A DNA stretch of 34,347 bases from Candidatus Eisenbergiella merdigallinarum (GCA_019119355.1 DWXE01000008.1:1-34347); one strand, 5' to 3'. Numbered from the stretch's first letter, positions 8,802 through 17,521 are shown. The notes: a model not told the origin generated them from the sequence alone. A program made the numbers and translations.

Positions 8802-10078
8802 AGGTATTGATCGTGGGCAGCGGCGGCAGGGAACATGCCATTGCCGCCAGCGTTGCCAAAAGTGAAAGAGCGGACCGGATTTACTGCGCCCCCGGCAATG
8901 CCGGAATCGGGCAGATCGCGGAGTGCGTGCCCATCGGAGCCATGGAATTTGAGCGCATCCGGGATTTCGCCCTGGAAAACGGGGTGGATCTGGTGATCGT
9001 GGGAATGGACGATCCCCTGGTGGGGGGCCTGGTGGACGTGCTGGAGCAGGCGGGGATCCGCGCCTTCGGGCCGAGGAAAAACGCCGCGGTTCTGGAGGGC
9101 AGCAAGGCCTTTTCCAAGGACCTGATGAAAAAATACGGCATTCCCACGGCGGCTTACGAAGTGTTCGACCAGGCGGAGGACGCCCTGGAATATTTGCATA
9201 CCGGCGCGAAGTTCCCCATCGTGCTGAAGGCGGACGGGCTGGCTCTGGGGAAGGGCGTGCTCATCTGCAATACCCTGGAGGAAGCGGAAGACGGCGTATG
9301 CGCCATCATGACGGAGCGCAGATTCGGGACGGCCGGAAACCGCCTCGTGATCGAAGAATTTATGACGGGCAGGGAGGTTTCGGTGCTGACTTTCACCGAC
9401 GGAAAGACCGTTCGCGTGATGTCCTCCGCCCAGGATCACAAGCGCGCCCTTGACGGAGACAGGGGGCCCAATACCGGCGGGATGGGGACGTTTTCCCCTT
9501 CGCCCTTCTATACGCCTGAGGTGGACCGGTTCTGCAGGGAACATATTTACCAAGCTACGGTGGACGCCATGGCCGCGGAGGGAAGGCCGTTTCAGGGCGT
9601 GATCTTCTTCGGCCTGATGCTGACGCCGGACGGCCCGAAGGTGCTGGAATACAACGCCCGCTTCGGCGATCCGGAAGCGCAGGTGGTGCTGCCGCGGATG
9701 AAAAACGATATGATCGAGGTGTGCGAGGCCTGCATCGACGGGACCCTGGACCGGATCGACCTTCAGTTCGAGGACAACGCGGCGGTCTGCGTGGTCCTGG
9801 CGTCGGAGGGCTACCCGGTGAAATACGAAAAGGGATTCCCCATCGAAGGGCTGGAGCGGTTCGACGGCATGGAAGGATACGCCTGCTTCCACGCGGGAAC
9901 GAAGCTCTCGGAGGACGGCAGGACGTTTCTGACCAACGGCGGCCGCGTCCTGGGCGTGACGGCCAAAGGGGCCACGCTTCAGGAAGCCAGGGCCAACGCC
10001 TACCGGGCGACGGAATGGATTCATTTCCAAAACAAATCCATGCGGCACGACATCGGAAAAGCCATCGACGAGGCGTGA
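8798..10078 (+). CDS. purD: Phosphoribosylamine-glycine ligase
   Basis: A 426-residue ATP-grasp enzyme that joins phosphoribosylamine and glycine to give GAR. It begins [16 protein letters not shown] and has the expected ATP-grasp motifs (KADGLALGKGV, DHKRALDGDRGPNTGGMGTFSP, EYNARFGDPEAQ). The start at 8798 overlaps the purN stop by four bases; a longer frame extending into purN is rejected because the protein N-terminus matches the family exactly here. It is the last pur gene of the cluster: purF, purC, purL and purH are not in the window. Confidence 0.97.
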   Translation: MKVLIVGSGGREHAIAASVAKSERADRIYCAPGNAGIGQIAECVPIGAMEFERIRDFALENGVDLVIVGMDDPLVGGLVDVLEQAGIRAFGPRKNAAVLEGSKAFSKDLMKKYGIPTAAYEVFDQAEDALEYLHTGAKFPIVLKADGLALGKGVLICNTLEEAEDGVCAIMTERRFGTAGNRLVIEEFMTGREVSVLTFTDGKTVRVMSSAQDHKRALDGDRGPNTGGMGTFSPSPFYTPEVDRFCREHIYQATVDAMAAEGRPFQGVIFFGLMLTPDGPKVLEYNARFGDPEAQVVLPRMKNDMIEVCEACIDGTLDRIDLQFEDNAAVCVVLASEGYPVKYEKGFPIEGLERFDGMEGYACFHAGTKLSEDGRTFLTNGGRVLGVTAKGATLQEARANAYRATEWIHFQNKSMRHDIGKAIDEA

Positions 10079-10118
10079 GCTTTTGCGTTTGAAAAAGAAA
10101 GTAAATGAGGATAAAGCG

Positions 10119-11348
10119 ATGAAAAAGAAGGATGAAGGAACGAAGGATTGGATTTTGAAGCTGACCGCGGCTTTCGGCGGCGGTCTGGCGGCGGCTTTCC
10201 TGTTTATGGCCTCCCCCCTTTCGGTCGGAGCGGTGCCTCTGGGGAGCCAGCCCAGCGGAACCTCCGGCGCCGTGAGCGATGAACCGGACGGCGGCGAAGC
10301 CGGGAATGAAGATGCGGAAGCCGCGGGAGAAGACGGCGGCGAAGAGGCGGGAGGAGCGGATGAGGGAGGCGCAGCGGCCACCACGGCCGTGACCAGCGCC
10401 ACCGTGACGTCCAGCAGCGTCAACGTCAGAAGCGACGCTTCCACCAGCGCCGATGTGACCGGAAAAGCGTCCAACGGTATGGAAGTGCAGGTGACGGGAG
10501 AAAAGAACGACAGCCAGGGCAATCTCTGGTATGCGGTGAGCTTCGAGAGCGACGGGAGCACGGTGACCGGATATATCCGTTCGGACCTGGTGGAAGCGCA
10601 TGAGACCGAGGTCGTTCCGGAGACGCCCGCTGAGGAGACGACGCCGGCGGAAGAGGAGACGCCTCAGGAAGCGGCTCCTTCCGACGATTACTACGTCCAG
10701 TATGAGGACGACGGAAGCGGAACCGGGACCAGCGCCTGGTATCTGCACGACAACAGCATGGGACAGCGGTACAAGGTGGAAGAACTGCTGGGCGCGGAGG
10801 AGATCAACCGCCAGAACCAGGAGACCATGGATCAGCAGATCGGAAACCTGCGCCTGATCATCATCGTGATGGCGGTGGTCATCGTCGTGCTGATCGTCGT
10901 CGTGACGGTATTCATCCTGAAGCTTCGCAGCGCCTATGAAGGGGACTACGAAGACGATGAGGATGACGGGGACGACGAGGACGAAGAAGAGGACGAGGAT
11001 GAGGAAGAAGAACGGCGTCCGGCGAGACGGCGTTTCGGCAGGGCAACATCCCGCCGTGTGGAACCGGATGAGGACGAAGAGGAAGACGAAGACGAGGATG
11101 AGGAGGATGATGACGATGAGGATGACGATTATCCCTCCAGAAGAAGAGCTTCCCGCAGAACTACGGTGAAAAGACAGACCCGCCGCACCAGATATGCGGA
11201 CGAGGACGAGGATGACGACGAAGAGGATGAGGAGGACGACGACAGGCGCGGCCGCCGCGGCAAATCTTCGAAGTCGGACAAAAACTGGCAGTCCAAAAAC
11301 TTCCTGGACGATGACGATCTGGAATTCGAATTCCTGGATCTGAAATAA
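10119..11348 (+). CDS. Two-pass membrane protein with SH3 domain and charge-banded acidic tail
   Basis: A 409-residue protein of unknown role. Residues about 12-37 form a signal anchor. Residues 40-90 are an acidic Gly/Ala/Glu linker. Residues about 93-158 are a bacterial SH3 domain (SSVNVRSDAS, GYIRSDLVE). An acidic Pro/Glu linker follows. Residues 245-268 are a strongly hydrophobic helix, and 269-409 would be cytoplasmic. The tail alternates Asp/Glu blocks (277-298, 317-338, 361-375) with Arg/Lys patches (299-313, 341-358, 376-388) and ends in FLDDDDLEFEFLDLK. I chose the ATG at 10119, preceded by GAGGA, over a TTG at 10083. It probably senses or binds the wall outside and a basic or nucleic-acid partner inside, but that is inference from layout alone. 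Confidence 0.82.
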   Translation: MKKKDEGTKDWILKLTAAFGGGLAAAFLFMASPLSVGAVPLGSQPSGTSGAVSDEPDGGEAGNEDAEAAGEDGGEEAGGADEGGAAATTAVTSATVTSSSVNVRSDASTSADVTGKASNGMEVQVTGEKNDSQGNLWYAVSFESDGSTVTGYIRSDLVEAHETEVVPETPAEETTPAEEETPQEAAPSDDYYVQYEDDGSGTGTSAWYLHDNSMGQRYKVEELLGAEEINRQNQETMDQQIGNLRLIIIVMAVVIVVLIVVVTVFILKLRSAYEGDYEDDEDDGDDEDEEEDEDEEEERRPARRRFGRATSRRVEPDEDEEEDEDEDEEDDDDEDDDYPSRRRASRRTTVKRQTRRTRYADEDEDDDEEDEEDDDRRGRRGKSSKSDKNWQSKNFLDDDDLEFEFLDLK

Positions 11349-11379
11349 ATTTGCCATATCGAACGCAACAAAGAGAGAA

Positions 11380-11464
11380 CTTCGGGAGGGGCCGAAGGGA
11401 CTGCCGGACGGATGCGGCGGACCCTTGCGGCCCCGACCCGATTCCGGACAAAAGCCCGCGGAAT
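11380..11464 (+). promoter_or_regulatory. Structured leader with competing hairpins before the GntR-clpC genes
   Basis: Three stems can be drawn. Stem 1 is CTTCGG/CCGAAG (11380-11385 with 11392-11397). Stem 2 is GGGGCCGAAGGG (11388-11399) with 11422-11434, 12 pairs and one bulged G. Stem 3 is ATTCCG/CGGAAT (11441-11446 with 11459-11464), just before the GntR ribosome site. Stems 1 and 2 share bases 11392-11397 and cannot form together. No T-run follows either, so a Rho-independent terminator is not evident. The role as a switch is inference. Confidence 0.4.
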
Positions 11465-11479
11465 TGAAGGAACGAAAAG

Positions 11480-11854
11480 ATGTTGATAGAAATTGATTTT
11501 AACAGCGAGGAAGCGCTGTATATCCAGCTGCGAAACCGGATTATAATGGGGATCGCCACCAGCGAGCTCAGGGAAGGGGACGTCCTGCCCAGCGTCCGCC
11601 AGCTGGCGGACCGGATCGGCATCAACATGCACACGGTCAATAAGGCATATACTGTTTTGAAGCAGGAAGGATTCGTCCGGGTGGACAGGCGCCGCGGCGC
11701 CGTGGTGGCCATCAACGCGGACCGGATCCGGGATATCGAAGAGGTGCACCAGGAGCTGAAGGTGATCCTGGCAAAAGCGAGCTGCAAGAATATTTCCTGT
11801 CAGGAAGTACATGCTCTGATCGATGAGATTTATGAAGAATATGGAGGAGTTTGA
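11480..11854 (+). CDS. YhcF-type GntR-family transcriptional regulator
   Basis: A 124-residue DNA-binding protein. Residues about 10-75 form a GntR winged helix-turn-helix (EALYIQLRNRIIMGIATSEL, LPSVRQLADRIGINMHTVNKAY). The remaining ~45 residues are a short helical dimerisation region rather than a ligand domain, which places it in the YhcF subgroup. An AAGGAA ribosome site lies about 7 nt before the ATG. clpC starts 4 nt after the stop, and its ribosome site is inside this gene, so the two are coupled. Such regulators often control their own operon; here the obvious target would be clpC. No CtsR-like repeat is visible upstream. Confidence 0.92.
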   Translation: MLIEIDFNSEEALYIQLRNRIIMGIATSELREGDVLPSVRQLADRIGINMHTVNKAYTVLKQEGFVRVDRRRGAVVAINADRIRDIEEVHQELKVILAKASCKNISCQEVHALIDEIYEEYGGV

Positions 11855-11858
11855 GTTT

Positions 11859-14303
11859 ATGCAGGAACAGTTTACGGATCAGGCGAGGACCGCGCTGGAA
11901 CTGTCGAAAAGAGCGGCCAGAAGCCTGCACCAGAGTTATGTGGGGACGGAGCATCTGCTGCTGGGCCTTCTGCGGGAAGGCACGGGAGTTGCGGCGAGGG
12001 TGCTGATCCTCAACGGGGCGGGGGAGGATGCCGTCCGGGAGATGATCCGGGATCTGATCGCCCCGGAAGGGGCCGTGCCCGTGGCGGAACGGGACGGTTT
12101 CTCCCCCAGGGCGGCGGAGATCCTGGACGGAAGCCACAGGCAGGCGGAGAAGACGGGGAGCGCCCTCACCGGGACGGAGCACATCCTTCTGGCGCTTTTG
12201 AGCGACGGGGACAACGTGGCGGTGCGGATCTTAAACAGCCTCTCTTTGCCCGTGCAGAAGATTTTCGTGGATACGCTGGCCGCCATCGGTCAGGACGCCG
12301 CCTCCTATAAGGAGGAAATGAGCCGTAAGCCGAAGAAGAAGAGCGGCACCGCCACGCTGGATCAGTACAGCAGGGATCTGACCAGGCTGGCCCAGGAGGG
12401 AAAGCTGGATCCCGTAATCGGGCGGGATGCGGAAATCCGCCGCACCGTCCAGATCCTGAGCCGGAGGACGAAGAACAATCCCTGCCTGGTGGGGGAACCT
12501 GGCGTGGGGAAGACCGCCATCGTGGAAGGGCTGGCCGCCCGGATCGTGGCCGGCGACGTGCCGGATACGGTGAAGGAAAAGCGGGTGCTGATGCTGGATT
12601 TGTCCGGCATGATCGCGGGCAGCAAATACCGGGGGGAATTTGAAGAGCGGATCAAGAAGGTGATCCGGGAAGTGACGGAGGACGGGAACATCCTCCTGTT
12701 CCTGGATGAACTGCATACTCTCATCGGAGCGGGCGGAGCGGAGGGGGCCATAGACGCTTCCAATATTTTGAAGCCTTCTCTGGCCAGAGGAGAGATTCAG
12801 CTGATCGGTGCCACCACGCTGGAGGAGTACCGGAAATATGTGGAACGGGACGCCGCGCTGGAGCGGCGGTTCCAGCCGGTGACGGTGGAAGAGCCCACGG
12901 AGGAAGAGGCGGAGGCCATTTTGAAGGGAATCGTTTCCCGCTACGAGGCGCATCATAACGTTACGATTCTGCCCGGGGCCCTGCAGGCCGCGGTGAAGCT
13001 GTCCGGCCGCTATATCAACGACAGAAAGCTGCCGGATAAGGCCATCGACCTCATGGACGAGGCGGCCGCCGCGGTGCGCCTGAAAACGGCGCAGGCCCCC
13101 CAGGAACTCCGAAAGCTGCAGGAGGAAGGAAAGGAACTGGATGAACGGATCGAGCGGGCGGTCCGCCAGGGGGACATCCCTTCTGCCAGGGAGTTGAGAG
13201 AGCGGCAGGAGGCGCTTTTGAACCGATACGAAAAGGCGATGTCCAGGCTGGAAAAGAAAAAGGGAAAACAGGCGCCGGAGGTGACGGAAGAGGACATCGC
13301 GCAGGTGGTTTCCGTCTGGACGAAGATTCCGGTCAGCAGGCTGACGGAAAAGGAAGGGGAACGGCTCCTGAAGCTGGAATCCATCCTGCACAGGCGGGTG
13401 ATCGGGCAGGCGGAAGCGGTGACCGCCGTGGCGCGGGCGATCCGCCGGGGCCGGGTGGGCCTGCAGGATCCCGGACGCCCCATCGGATCCTTCCTCTTTC
13501 TGGGCCCCACGGGCGTGGGGAAAACCGAGCTCTCCAAAGCCCTGGCGGAGGCCATGTTCGGCACGGAGAGCGCCATGATCCGCGTGGATATGTCGGAATA
13601 CATGGAAGGCCACTCCGTTTCCAAGATGATCGGCTCCCCTCCGGGATATGTGGGATTCGATGACGGCGGGCAATTATCGGAAAAGGTGCGCAAAAACCCC
13701 TACTCGGTAGTGCTTTTCGACGAAATCGAAAAGGCGCATCCGGACGTTTTCAATATCCTGCTGCAGGTTCTGGACGACGGCCACATCACGGATTCCAAAG
13801 GGCGGAAGGTCAGCTTTAAGAATACGGTGATCATCATGACCTCCAACGCCGGGGCGCAGCGGATCGTAGAACCCAAAAATCTGGGCTTTTCAGCCAAAGA
13901 GGACGCGCAGAAGAATTACGAACGGATGAAATCCGGGGTGATGGAGGAGGTAAAACGCCTGTTCAAACCGGAATTTTTAAACCGGATCGACGAAGTGATG
14001 GTCTTCCATCCGCTGACGAAGGAAGAGATGAAGCAGATCATCAATCTGCTGGCGGATCAGCTGGTGAGGCGCTGCCGGGAGCAGATGGACATCCATCTGA
14101 CGCTGACGCCAGCCCTGAAGGAGGAGATCGTGGAAAAGCACAGCGACTTCAAGATGGGCGCGCGGCCGCTAAAGCGGGCGATTCAGACCATGGTGGAGGA
14201 CGCCCTGGCGGAGGAAATCCTCTCCGGGCGGGTGAAGGCCGGAGACAGCGTCAGCGCGGGCTGGCGGGAAGGACGTGTGGTCTTTCGGACAAAAGCACAG
14301 TAG
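11859..14303 (+). CDS. clpC: ATP-dependent Clp protease ATP-binding subunit ClpC
   Basis: An 814-residue Hsp100 unfoldase that feeds proteins to ClpP. Residues 1-145 hold two Clp-N repeats (SYVGTEHLLLGLLREG, LTGTEHILLALLSDG). The first AAA+ domain has Walker A GEPGVGKT at 212-219 and a FLDELHTLIGAGGAEG block. A short coiled middle region follows. The second AAA+ domain has GPTGVGKT at 549-556. An LGF tripeptide at 675-677 fits the ClpP-docking loop. The start MQEQFTDQA at 11859 follows GGAGGAG (11843-11849); in-frame ATGs upstream lie inside the GntR gene. The usual Bacillus partners ctsR, mcsA and mcsB are absent, and a GntR regulator takes their place. Confidence 0.94.
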   Translation: MQEQFTDQARTALELSKRAARSLHQSYVGTEHLLLGLLREGTGVAARVLILNGAGEDAVREMIRDLIAPEGAVPVAERDGFSPRAAEILDGSHRQAEKTGSALTGTEHILLALLSDGDNVAVRILNSLSLPVQKIFVDTLAAIGQDAASYKEEMSRKPKKKSGTATLDQYSRDLTRLAQEGKLDPVIGRDAEIRRTVQILSRRTKNNPCLVGEPGVGKTAIVEGLAARIVAGDVPDTVKEKRVLMLDLSGMIAGSKYRGEFEERIKKVIREVTEDGNILLFLDELHTLIGAGGAEGAIDASNILKPSLARGEIQLIGATTLEEYRKYVERDAALERRFQPVTVEEPTEEEAEAILKGIVSRYEAHHNVTILPGALQAAVKLSGRYINDRKLPDKAIDLMDEAAAAVRLKTAQAPQELRKLQEEGKELDERIERAVRQGDIPSARELRERQEALLNRYEKAMSRLEKKKGKQAPEVTEEDIAQVVSVWTKIPVSRLTEKEGERLLKLESILHRRVIGQAEAVTAVARAIRRGRVGLQDPGRPIGSFLFLGPTGVGKTELSKALAEAMFGTESAMIRVDMSEYMEGHSVSKMIGSPPGYVGFDDGGQLSEKVRKNPYSVVLFDEIEKAHPDVFNILLQVLDDGHITDSKGRKVSFKNTVIIMTSNAGAQRIVEPKNLGFSAKEDAQKNYERMKSGVMEEVKRLFKPEFLNRIDEVMVFHPLTKEEMKQIINLLADQLVRRCREQMDIHLTLTPALKEEIVEKHSDFKMGARPLKRAIQTMVEDALAEEILSGRVKAGDSVSAGWREGRVVFRTKAQ

Positions 14304-14320
14304 AACAACGGTCCGGAATA

Positions 14321-14329
14321 TGGTATACT
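14321..14329 (+). promoter_or_regulatory. Extended -10 promoter of the 136-aa gene and radA
   Basis: TGG-TATACT (14321-14329) is an extended -10 element just after the clpC stop; no clear -35 precedes it. The transcript leader includes a GCCCG-CAAA-CGGGC hairpin (14356-14369) and then AGGAGGA before the ATG at 14388. Confidence 0.55.
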
Positions 14330-14387
14330 GTTTTCATCCAAACAACATGTATGCGGCCCGCAAACGGGCGGGCAGGAGGACAAAAGA

Positions 14388-14798
14388 ATGGCAGCAGTAA
14401 CAGAACTCATCAGGACGGAGAGCGACAAAAGTCTGAGCTTTGGGAACCATCTGCTTTCCGCGAAAGCCAAAAAGGAGGATTTCGAGTGCGGAGGGGACCT
14501 GTACAAGGTGAAGACCTGGCGCGAGATCACCAAGCTGGAGAGGAACGGCATGTTCGTTTACGAATCGGTGCCGGGCACCAGCGTGGAGCGTTTCAGAGAA
14601 GATGAGAACGGCATTTCCTTTACCGTGGAGGGGAGCGAAGACGCGCAGCTGACTCTGGGGCTGGAGGACGGGTCGGAGTACGATGTGAAGGTAAACGGTC
14701 AGGATGCGGGCCGGGTGAGCACCAGCCTGGGCGGAAAGCTGAGCATCAGCGTGGAGCTGGCCGGAGCCGGAGAGGTGAAAGTAGAGATTACGAAGTAA
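14388..14798 (+). CDS. Conserved protein of unknown function between clpC and radA
   Basis: A 136-residue soluble protein. The N-terminal half is charged (MAAVTELIRTESDKSLSFGN) with a KVKTWREITKLERNGMFVYE core. The C-terminal half, about 70-136, is predicted beta-rich with repeated acidic and glycine turns (GLEDGSEYDVKVNGQDAG, LGGKLSISVEL). There is no signal peptide or membrane segment. I recall similar Lachnospiraceae proteins carrying the database label endosialidase, but nothing here resembles a sialidase catalytic domain and the label looks unfounded. radA begins one base after its stop, so the two are cotranscribed and probably coupled. The location between a protease unfoldase and a recombination protein suggests a stress-related job, by inference only. 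Confidence 0.85.
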   Translation: MAAVTELIRTESDKSLSFGNHLLSAKAKKEDFECGGDLYKVKTWREITKLERNGMFVYESVPGTSVERFREDENGISFTVEGSEDAQLTLGLEDGSEYDVKVNGQDAGRVSTSLGGKLSISVELAGAGEVKVEITK

Positions 14799-14799
14799 G

Positions 14800-16182
14800 A
14801 TGGCGAAGGAGAAAACGAAAACCCTTTATTTCTGCCAGGAGTGCGGTTACGAATCCCCGAAGTGGATGGGACAGTGTCCCGCCTGCAGGGCGTGGAATTC
14901 CTTTGTGGAGGAGAGCGTGACCCAGCGCAGAGGCGGAAGTCCTGCAAGACAGAGCGCGGCCGGCCCCAAAAGCCGGCCCGCTGTGTTGAGCGAGATCGAA
15001 TTGACGCAGGAGAGCCGGATCCTGACGGGAATCGGAGAGCTGGACCGGGTGCTGGGCGGAGGAATCGTCATGGGCTCTCTGACCCTGGTGGGCGGGGATC
15101 CTGGCATCGGGAAATCCACCCTCCTTTTGCAGATGTGCCAGAAGCTGTCCTGGCAGGGCCAGAAGATCCTCTATATTTCGGGGGAAGAATCCCTGCGCCA
15201 GATCAAAATGCGGGCGGAGCGCATCGGCCGGTTCCCGGATGCGCTGAAGCTGTACTGCGAGACCAGCCTGACGCAGATCGAAGGGACCATACAGGAAGAG
15301 AAGCCCGGGATCGTCATCATCGATTCCATCCAGACCATGTACCATGAGGACGTGAGCGCGGCGCCCGGCAGCGTTTCCCAGGTGAGGGAGTCCACCGGCG
15401 TCCTTCTGCGTCTGGCAAAGGGGCTGGGGATATCCATTTTCATCGTGGGGCACGTGACGAAGGAAGGGACCGTGGCGGGGCCCAGGGTGTTGGAGCATAT
15501 GGTGGATACGGTGCTCTATTTCGAAGGGGACCGGCACGCGTCCTACCGGATCCTGCGCGGGGTGAAAAACCGGTTCGGCTCCACCAACGAGATCGGCGTG
15601 TTCGAGATGCGCCAGGAGGGGCTCGCAGAGGTGAAAAATCCCTCCGAATTCATGCTGAACGGCCGGCCCCAGGGGGCCAGCGGCTCCGTGGTTTCCTGTT
15701 CCATGGAGGGCACGCGCCCCATTCTGACGGAGATTCAGGCCCTGGTCTGCCACAGCAATTTCGGGATTCCGCGCAGGCAGGCCACGGGGACGGATTTCAA
15801 CCGGGTCAACCTGCTGATGGCCGTTCTGGAAAAGCGCCTGGGGCTGCAGATCGGGGCCTGCGACGCCTACATCAATCTGGCGGGGGGCATCAAGATCACG
15901 GAGCCGGCGCTGGATCTGGGGATCGTGATGGCCATCATCTCCAGCTTTCAGAACCGCCCGGTGCCCGACGGCGTGGTGGCCTTCGGAGAGGTGGGCTTAA
16001 GCGGGGAGGTGCGCGCCGTCAGCATGGCTCAGGCCAGGGTGAAGGAAGCGGAGAAGCTGGGATTTTCCGTCTGCATCTTGCCGAAGGTCTGCCTGCAGGG
16101 GCTGACGGAGAAGCGGAGCATCCGACTCATCGGCGCGGACAGCGTGGCCGATGTGGCCCGTCTTTTGATTCAGCCATTGTAA
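14800..16182 (+). CDS. radA: DNA repair protein RadA
   Basis: A 460-residue RecA-like helicase that drives branch migration in recombination. It has an N-terminal zinc finger (C12, C15, C26, C29), Walker A GGDPGIGKST at residues 98-107 and the RadA-specific KNRFGST motif from residue 256. The C-terminal domain is Lon-protease-like and has no need of peptidase activity. The length is normal. The ATG lies one base after the previous stop with only a weak ribosome site, so translation probably depends on the 136-residue gene. RadA is required for repair and, in naturally competent relatives, for transformation; comM-like and dprA genes lie at the far end of the window. Confidence 0.97.
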   Translation: MAKEKTKTLYFCQECGYESPKWMGQCPACRAWNSFVEESVTQRRGGSPARQSAAGPKSRPAVLSEIELTQESRILTGIGELDRVLGGGIVMGSLTLVGGDPGIGKSTLLLQMCQKLSWQGQKILYISGEESLRQIKMRAERIGRFPDALKLYCETSLTQIEGTIQEEKPGIVIIDSIQTMYHEDVSAAPGSVSQVRESTGVLLRLAKGLGISIFIVGHVTKEGTVAGPRVLEHMVDTVLYFEGDRHASYRILRGVKNRFGSTNEIGVFEMRQEGLAEVKNPSEFMLNGRPQGASGSVVSCSMEGTRPILTEIQALVCHSNFGIPRRQATGTDFNRVNLLMAVLEKRLGLQIGACDAYINLAGGIKITEPALDLGIVMAIISSFQNRPVPDGVVAFGEVGLSGEVRAVSMAQARVKEAEKLGFSVCILPKVCLQGLTEKRSIRLIGADSVADVARLLIQPL

Positions 16183-16202
16183 TTTCTGTCAAATAATGCT
16201 AG

Positions 16203-16208
16203 TATAAT
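16203..16208 (+). promoter_or_regulatory. -10 element of the nucleoside transporter operon
   Basis: A perfect TATAAT (16203-16208) lies in an AT-rich gap after radA. The best -35 is poor: TTGTAA at 16177-16182 gives a 20-nt spacer. An activator may be needed, or the true -35 is degenerate. The leader of about 65 nt is too short for a purine riboswitch. Confidence 0.5.
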
Positions 16209-16279
16209 ACTGTATTTGTTAATTTGCGGCCATTTTTCGGATCAGTTTCCGCCGGCCGCACGATCAAAGGAGGAATCAC

Positions 16280-17512
16280 ATGATGAAAAAGTTTTTCAGC
16301 GTCGCGCTGGCAGCGATGATGGTCGTTTCCATGACGGCCTGCGGCGCGACCAATGAGACGCCCGCTTCCACACAGGCGGCCGAGGACGAAACGGTTGCCG
16401 CTTCCACGGAAGCTGCCGTTACGGAAGAAGCAGCGGAATCTGCTGCGGAAGACGGCGCCGTGGCGGAAGGAGAGGGCGCGGCCTTGAAGATCGCCATCGT
16501 TTCCAGCCCTTCCGGCGTGGACGACGGATCTTTCAACGAAGACAACTACAACGGTATCCTGAGCTTTATCGAGAAGAATCCCGAAAGCACGGTGAATCCC
16601 GTCAAAGAGCCCACCGGCGATACGGCTGCAGCCGTTCAGGCGGTAGCGGATATCGTGGCGGACTATGACGCCATCGTATGCTGCGGCTTCCAGTTCGCGG
16701 GCATCGCGCAGGTAGCGCAGGACAACCCGGATGTGGATTTCATCCTGGTGGACAGCTTCCCCTCCGACGCGGAAGGCAATGAAGTGGAAGTGGAGAACAT
16801 CTATGCGATGCAGTTCGCGGAGCAGGAGAGCGGATTCTTCGCGGGGATCGCTGCGGCGCTTGAGACGACCACCAACAAGGTTGCCAGCGTGCACGGCATC
16901 GCATATCCCTCCAACGTGAACTACCAGTACGGCTTCGAGTGCGGCGTGAAATACGTCAACGAGACCGAAGGCAAGTCCGTAGAGGTCGTGGAGATCCCTT
17001 CCTATGCGGGAACGGACGTGACCGGCACCGATGTCGGCGGCAACTACGTGGGCACCTTCAACGATGAAGCTACCGGCAAGGTAATCGGCAACGCCCTGAT
17101 CGCGGAAGGCTGCGACATCATCTTCGTGGCGGCGGGCGCATCCGGCAACGGCGTATTCACTGCGGCGAAGGAAGCGGAAGGCGTGAAGGTCATCGGCTGT
17201 GACGTGGACCAGTATGACGACGGCGCCAACGGAGACTCCAACGTGGTTCTGACCAGCGGTCTGAAGGTGATGCACTCCAACGTGGAGAGAGTTCTCGGCG
17301 AGATCGCGGACGGCAGCTTTGCGGGCGGCAACGTGGTTCTGACGGCGGAGACGGATTCCACCGGCTACGTGAGCGAGGAAGGCAGATGCCAGCTGTCTGC
17401 GGAGACCATCGAAAAGGTCGATGCGGCTTACGAAAAGGTGAAGAGCGGAGAGATCGTTCCCGCGGCGAACTTCAACGGAATTACCCCGGATACCTTCGAA
17501 GTGACGGAGTAA
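16280..17512 (+). CDS. BMP-family substrate-binding lipoprotein, probable nucleoside import
   Basis: A 410-residue exported lipoprotein. Its signal peptide ends in a lipobox (SMTAC, Cys at about 21). An alanine- and glutamate-rich flexible linker of about 45 residues precedes the binding domain. The binding domain has the BMP/PnrA pattern: VDDGSFNEDNYNG, VAQDNPDVDFILVDS, and AAGASGNGVFTAAKE. Known members bind purine nucleosides. The ABC ATPase and two permeases follow, completing an importer. AAAGGAGG lies just before the ATG. The strong terminator directly downstream fits the common pattern in which the binding protein is made in excess of the membrane parts. Substrate is inferred from family and ATPase type. 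Confidence 0.93.
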   Translation: MMKKFFSVALAAMMVVSMTACGATNETPASTQAAEDETVAASTEAAVTEEAAESAAEDGAVAEGEGAALKIAIVSSPSGVDDGSFNEDNYNGILSFIEKNPESTVNPVKEPTGDTAAAVQAVADIVADYDAIVCCGFQFAGIAQVAQDNPDVDFILVDSFPSDAEGNEVEVENIYAMQFAEQESGFFAGIAAALETTTNKVASVHGIAYPSNVNYQYGFECGVKYVNETEGKSVEVVEIPSYAGTDVTGTDVGGNYVGTFNDEATGKVIGNALIAEGCDIIFVAAGASGNGVFTAAKEAEGVKVIGCDVDQYDDGANGDSNVVLTSGLKVMHSNVERVLGEIADGSFAGGNVVLTAETDSTGYVSEEGRCQLSAETIEKVDAAYEKVKSGEIVPAANFNGITPDTFEVTE

Positions 17513-17521
17513 TCTTTTAAC

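Noticed and set aside
9555..11357. A 600-codon - strand frame with long Val/Ile/Leu stretches
   Set aside because: Mirror image of the acidic tail and transmembrane region of the SH3 protein; no ribosome site or family motif.
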